Made by a program: the position numbers and the translations under genes. Positions 54,096 to 64,000 of a stretch of 64,000 bases of DNA are shown piece by piece (within the stretch, counting starts at the first letter, position 1; every line of letters starts with the position of its first letter). The notes under the pieces were generated by a model. It was given only the letters and a program-made list of their open reading frames with translations. It searched no databases and had not been told where the DNA came from. The stretch is from the NCBI GenBank assembly GCA_943735955.1, contig OX030960.1:9017788-9081787 (forward strand), written 5' to 3'. The stretch comes from Piscicola geometra (taxonomy: Eukaryota; Annelida; Clitellata; Hirudinida; Piscicolidae).

Positions 54096-55125
54096 GTCAT
54101 AAAAGATGGTGTGATCGAATGTTTCGGCTAAAGGGCACTGTTTCATCTCTAGGGATGATAATAAACAGCGGCAAATGAGAAAACGCATAGAACACAAAGA
54201 CAACTACACCAAAGACTGCAGATTGTAGTCATCGAGAGGTTTGGTGCTGGCATGCTCTACAAGATACCTTTGCAGCGGTGGATTGAGACTGTACCATTGG
54301 TGCTTTCGGCGAGTGCAATGTCAAGGTCAAACGTAGAGAATTGCTTCTGCAGCGTGGAGTCGTAATTGAGGACTTTTCTGCAAGCCCTTATGAAGGGCGT
54401 GATAATTTAAAACAGATGAAAATGATGTTGAAGAAGAAAAAATGATTATTTCCTAATTTAAAGAGAATTTTGAAAATTGATTTATTCAAAAATTGAAGAA
54501 ATATATTCCATCCATCAGAAGCCCGTGTATTTTTTAGTAAAAACGTTGAAATGATTTTGAGAAGATTTTCAAAGCCTTTCAATACTTACGCCAGCGAGGC
54601 ATAGGCACGTATTCACCGGTCGAGATCGATAACTTTTGGCAAGTACGAGCGAGGCTGTTAGCGGGGGATGCTCGCATGTGCACCGCTGATTCGACGATGC
54701 TTGAGATGTATAAATGTACATAACACGCCACCATCATCATCACCAAACCCGTTGTCATCATTATAATTTAGTCGTGTCATGATCTTATCACCACTGTTTC
54801 GATCATATTTTGTGTAAAGCCACTACAATCATCACTCTCTCTTCGAAATTATAATCATTATCACCACCACCATTCTCGCGTCTGAAACTGGAGTCCTTTA
54901 CCGTTAATAGATACTTGTCATCGTTATACTTTCCTATTTAGGAATATGCAATTTAAAAGAAAAAAAAAATAATAACGATTAATTCAGCTTTGAAAGATGC
55001 ATTCAAAGTCACTCGGAGACAAACAGATTTCTTCGAAATAATACAAGAACGCCAAGTTGATAAGACGATTATAATCTCCGCAATAATTTTGTCGATCTTC
55101 CCCTCCAACGAATCAAGCGTAAGAG

Positions 55126-55222
55126 CGTCAACACCCCTCCAACACCCCTCCAACACCCCTCCAACACCCTTCCAACACCCTTCCAACACTCCTCCAACAC
55201 CTCTCCCACACCCTTCCAACAC
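55126..55222. repeat. 11-bp repeat CCTCCAACACC
   Basis: About nine tandem units of CCTCCAACACC with CTTCCAACACC variants lie just downstream of the UTP4 stop codon. On the minus strand this is a G-rich GGTGTTGGAGG array in the presumed 3' flank of that gene. Confidence 0.92.
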
Positions 55223-55351
55223 CACCACAAGCCGCGACTAATTCGCTCCGAAACAACTTCCACAAGACCAGAATAACCATCCAAGACACTTTCCATACGC
55301 CCCATCCCCTAGAATACCCATGCACCCCACAACTCAACCCCACCCCCCCCA

Positions 55352-60905
<5,554 letters not shown>

Positions 60906-60909
60906 CTGC

Positions 60910-61390
60910 GAAGATCAAGATGCAATTCTAAGTGAGATGAAGTAGTGAATAATAGGATGAATGAATGGGTGAATGAATGACTGAATGAATGGTTGGATGG
61001 AACAGAGACACTCACTTTTAGAGAAATGGTATTGACGCAGTGATGCTAGAGATCGATTCACGATACTAATCTTATGAAAAATTCACTGTTAAGTATATTT
61101 TATGTTATTTGACTAGACAGCAGTTTATTTAAACAGGCGTGTTAAAACTTTCAACTTAAAAGTAATCATACTTTTATATTATCGTTACCATTAACGTTTA
61201 ATAGGTAAAATTATTTTATTAAATAACATTAGTGTGAAAAATTAAACTTTTTTTTCAAAACTAAGAACAAAATTGTTAGTTTTTTTATTGGAACGCCTGA
61301 ATACACGATCATATTTGATCTCATCACACATCATGATAACATTAGAAACGATATTTAATATATAGGCACATTAATGTTCAGATACATGAT
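60910..61390. other. Gap between MIF-like and UTP4 genes
   Basis: This holds the presumed UTP4 promoter and the 3' flank of the MIF-like gene. Reading on the minus strand, AATAAA at 61,289-61,284 is about 110 bases after the MIF-like stop and is a plausible polyadenylation signal. A GAATGAATG tract lies at about 60,957-60,998. Confidence 0.5.
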
Positions 61391-61397
61391 TTCATTT

Positions 61398-61979
61398 TCA
61401 CTTATAGAGGACTTGGTGGGGCTCCAGAGCATGCAAAAAGATGAAAACTCTGAAAATTAAGAAAAACTATTATTGTAGAGGCCATTTGGAAGTGCATTAA
61501 GGATAAAATGACAAATAAATATTTTTAAATGGTATAAAAACTCATTAGAGATACATAGAATTGTAAAAAAAAGATAATGTATTTCCTCATACCGGTCTTC
61601 AGGCATGGCTGGCAATTCTGCTTGAAGTAAGTCAAAGAGAGGCTTTTTGAGGGGAAGGGAGGTTTCTTCAGTGAAGCTGCCAACGTTATAAATCTTCATG
61701 ACAAGGACTGGCAGACCTTTCAAACCGCGTTTCATCGCCACATCTGATTTGACGCTAACAACAACGTACTGAGTGGTTGTTTGCATGCATTTTAAGATGA
61801 CATTTAAATTTTATTAAAATCTATACAATAAGTTGAATTCAAAGAAATGCTTATTTGTAATGAATACTCACTTCGACAGGCTTCTTTAATAGCTCAGCCA
61901 ACAATTTCATCAACTTCATTTGGAATTCAGCTGGAATTTGGGAAGCAGGCAAGTCGGTTTCCACTTCACAAAACGGCAT
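61398..61979 (-). CDS. MIF / D-dopachrome tautomerase family protein
   Basis: Members of this family are small homotrimeric tautomerases, also secreted as cytokine-like factors in animals. Three exons (61872-61979, 61593-61768, 61398-61449) join in phase to give 111 residues, close to the usual 114-118. The N terminus MPFCEVETDLPASQIP keeps the catalytic proline exposed after removal of the initiator Met. KKPVEYVVVSV places the active-site lysine in the family's GKP position, and the end PEDRVFIFL aligns with the PDRVYI-type strand. The three-exon layout is the same as in vertebrate MIF and DDT. The start of the protein looks nearer to DDT than to MIF (MPF-E--T-LPA). The central segment is divergent and lacks the MIF CxxC motif. 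Splice sites are GTGAGT, GTATGA, CAG and CAG. Confidence 0.88.
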
Positions 61980-62431
61980 TTTGATAACTGGAAGAAAGGA
62001 AGTATATACGAATTGAAAAAAATTGTCAAATGACCGCAAGTGAAGGTTAATCGAGCTGTATTATATAAGTACCTTTAATAACTATTGAACTTAGACCTGC
62101 TCAAGGGGTTACTAGATGAAAAATGAATAATTTTTTGAAAAATGATTTTAACTTCAATTGAAAAAATTATGCAAATAAAAATTTTATATTAAAAGGTGCA
62201 AAATTATTCGATATTATTGATCATAAATATAAAAATTTATATTGATCAGAACAAAATCACTTTTAATTCATTTACAAGATTGCAGTTTCGCAAGGGTAAA
62301 TATATTTTTTAATGATCTACATTTGAATTTATCTTTACACAATAAATGTCATTAACTTAAAAAAACAAACAATTATTTGTTAAAATTTTTTTCCCATAAA
62401 TAAATTATTATAACTGATATTTTTGTTGCAG
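61980..62431. promoter_or_regulatory. Divergent promoter interval between MIF-like and NDUFS5-like genes
   Basis: The two genes are transcribed away from each other with about 450 bases between start codons. The NDUFS5-like ATG directly follows a good acceptor (TTTTTGTTGCAG), so at least one untranslated exon must lie upstream, making the shared interval shorter still. No specific motif is claimed. Confidence 0.5.
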
Positions 62432-62981
62432 ATGACAACCACTCAAGCACCAACCAATGATGATGGCTCAAGCGACTATGAGATGACTGCACCTCCAATC
62501 ATCCACAACAAGTTCTCTGATCTGACCTCGCACTTCTTCACCTGGCAGAGGAGCAAGTGTGCCGACTACGAGTGGAACTGGGCTCAGTAGGGTGTTTTAT
62601 TTTTCATTTTAATATATTATAATAAACAAAAATTAATTTAAATACCTATTTAAAATAAAATTTTAGATGTGCAGCAAGGGTGAGCAAGGAGAATCTGAAG
62701 GAGGCATGCAAGGACTTCCATGATGACTTCATCGAATGCGCCTACAACTTCAACTCTGTTTGCAAATATTAAAATTTATTTATTATAAAAATATAAATAT
62801 CTATCAAAAATAATACAACTAAATAATAATAGTTTTTCAATATTTGTTTAAAAATGTTTTATTACATACACAGAGGAAGAGACTCAAGGCAATGGAAGAG
62901 GAGAGAAAAAGGCAGGGTCGTCCGTACCTTCCCCCTCCGGAGCAGGACAGTCTCAAGTTGTGGGTGCAGAAGGACAACTGA
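62432..62981 (+). CDS. NDUFS5: NADH dehydrogenase iron-sulfur protein 5-like subunit of complex I
   Basis: NDUFS5 is an accessory subunit of mitochondrial complex I on the intermembrane-space side, held by a twin CX9C helical hairpin and imported by the MIA40 route. Three exons (62432-62586, 62667-62757, 62874-62981) join in phase to give 117 residues (about 106 in human). Both motifs are perfect: CADYEWNWAQC and CKDFHDDFIEC. The order also fits: an N-terminal part with FFTWQRSKC, the hairpin, then a basic helix (RKRLKAMEEERKRQG) and a proline-rich YLPPPE tail, as in NDUFS5. There is no cleavable presequence, which is usual for this family. AATAAA at 63,124 is a likely polyadenylation signal. 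Another twin CX9C protein is possible, but the tail favours NDUFS5. Confidence 0.8.
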
Positions 62982-63129
62982 AGCAGGCCTATTTATTGTT
63001 ACTTCCAACTCATTTGAGGCTGTTAATAATATAACATTAATTTTAACGTTTGTGCTAGCAACAAACCCTCAGTTCATTCAAGCGTTTGGCGTTTTTTGGT
63101 TATGATTAGATTTTTTTTTATTTAATAAA

Positions 63130-63385
63130 AAACAGATTAATAATTTTTCATTTTTACTGTAAAACTGTTATAAGGTAAAGAAATGTTTAAGGAAAACACA
63201 TAAAATTATTCAATTTGACAGCTATCAATTTTTAGTATCTTTGGAAAGATATTTTTTGCTGAAGCTTTTCACATCCTGTAACAAGAGTCCTGTAATGCAG
63301 GCGATAAAAGCTTAATAAATCGCCTTTTATTGAAAAAGTTCTCAAATTTTAAATCTCAATTTGGTCATCAAGCCACAACATAGAA
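63130..63385. other. Gap between convergent genes
   Basis: AT-rich 3' flank shared by the NDUFS5-like gene and the minus-strand gene to the right. No feature beyond candidate polyadenylation signals. Confidence 0.45.
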
Positions 63386-63386
63386 C

Positions 63387-63997
63387 CCACCTTCAGTTAG
63401 TGCTTCCTTCAAAGCCTTCCTACTCGACGCATCCAGCTCCTCACTCTCCACCCCCCATCCACTCAACAAACACACCACCCCTGCCTCCCCATCCGCTCTC
63501 ACATCTCCCTCCATCTTGTCGTCGTTTGCCTTGTCCTTGCGTATAAAATACTTGCAGCAGTCGATGGTTCTCAAGTAGGCGCTGAGGAAAGTAGTTGAAC
63601 ATATTAAAGAGATTTCACTTTTTTTATTCAATTTTTATATATTTTATAAATAATAATCAAGCGAACAATAATTTAGTCACTTTTATCAGTATGCCACATA
63701 TATGAAGTCATAATGACTGACCCTTTGTCTGGGTAGTCCTTGTAGGAGGGGAGTTGGTGTGGCGCAGTGGTCACTTCATGCGCCCTTTGAGCTCTAATAC
63801 ACCTGAGGTGGTGATGGTAGTAGTCGTAGTGATAGTGTATTACTATTAGTAGTAGTACTATTTGTGATAATACCGTCACCCACCACAGTTGCCCACCCCC
63901 ACCACCAACAAGCACCCACTTGGAGGCCCTCTCAAACTGCTGCTCCAACCACCTGACCACCTCCCTCGCCCTCTTCAAGGTGCCCTTCCAACGGTCC
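63387..63997 (-). CDS. 3' end of an unrecognised minus-strand gene (cut by window edge)
   Basis: Three coding segments can be chained. The first, at about 63,918-63,997, reads LDRWKGTLKRAREVVRWLEQ and on to FERASKW. A short exon near 63,713-63,735 reads DYPDKG. The last starts after a TTTCCTCAG acceptor near 63,586 and reads AYLRTIDCCKYFIRKDK, then VVCLLSGWGVESEELDASSR, and closes with YVVA and a TGA near 63,387. The joins keep phase. The first segment continues beyond the window, so the gene is partial at its 5' side. I do not recognise the family; no catalytic motif can be named. Confidence 0.5.
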
Positions 63998-64000
63998 AAC

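Larger units (their letters stand above)
52585..55345. other. Intergenic region between convergent genes, repeat-rich
   Basis: The plus-strand Asn-rich gene and the minus-strand UTP4 gene end facing each other across this stretch. It holds CAT repeats (about 52,945-52,975), CA repeats (53,113-53,177), an ACT/TTCTACTA block (53,885-54,095), an inverted-repeat element (53,353-53,587) and an 11-base C-rich tandem repeat (55,128-55,222). No additional coding exon was confirmed. Confidence 0.5.

Noticed and set aside
63760..63800. GTGTGGCGCAGTGGTCA resembles a tRNA or SINE A-box
   Set aside because: No B-box-like GGTTCGA sequence follows at the expected distance and no cloverleaf can be drawn; it lies in an intron of the edge gene.

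Overview
The window looks like nuclear DNA of an intron-rich animal. It is AT-rich between genes and very rich in microsatellites and minisatellites (CAT/GAT, ACT, CA/GT, GGAT and several 16-27 bp tandem arrays). Gene models here were built by joining exons at GT/AG sites whose reading phases agree and comparing the translations with protein families known from animals. The style (short introns full of CAT/CAC repeats, Asn- and Gln-rich proteins) suggests an invertebrate, perhaps a lophotrochozoan such as a leech; the species is an inference of low certainty.

Positions 1-37,300 are gene-poor. They hold AT-rich intergenic or intronic DNA, about a dozen tandem arrays, one 120-bp interrupted palindrome, and a single long Asn/Gln-rich exon (about 18,691-22,146, + strand) of an unrecognised gene. 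Most other long open frames here are translations of repeats and are not genes.

Positions 37,300-64,000 are gene-dense. In order they hold: a two-membrane-segment TMEM248-family protein (+, 37,368-41,006) whose last intron carries a 1.2-kb minisatellite; a complete 17-exon peroxisomal acyl-CoA oxidase of 680 residues ending in AKL (+, 41,711-46,482); an unrecognised Asn/Thr/Asp-rich gene in four phase-compatible exons (+, 48,680-52,581); a 19-exon UTP4/cirhin homolog of about 635 residues (-, 60,905-55,352); a three-exon MIF/D-dopachrome tautomerase homolog of 111 residues (-, 61,979-61,398); a divergently placed three-exon NDUFS5-like complex I subunit with twin CX9C motifs (+, 62,432-62,981); and the 3' end of an unrecognised minus-strand gene cut by the window edge.

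The genes are housekeeping genes of unrelated pathways (peroxisomal beta-oxidation, rRNA processing, respiration, tautomerase) and do not form an operon or a functional cluster. The unusual material is mostly in the repeats: a 22-bp array with a palindromic core and a 242-bp higher-order period, splice sites built out of CA/GT repeats, and CAT microsatellite sequence that runs into exons as serine runs.
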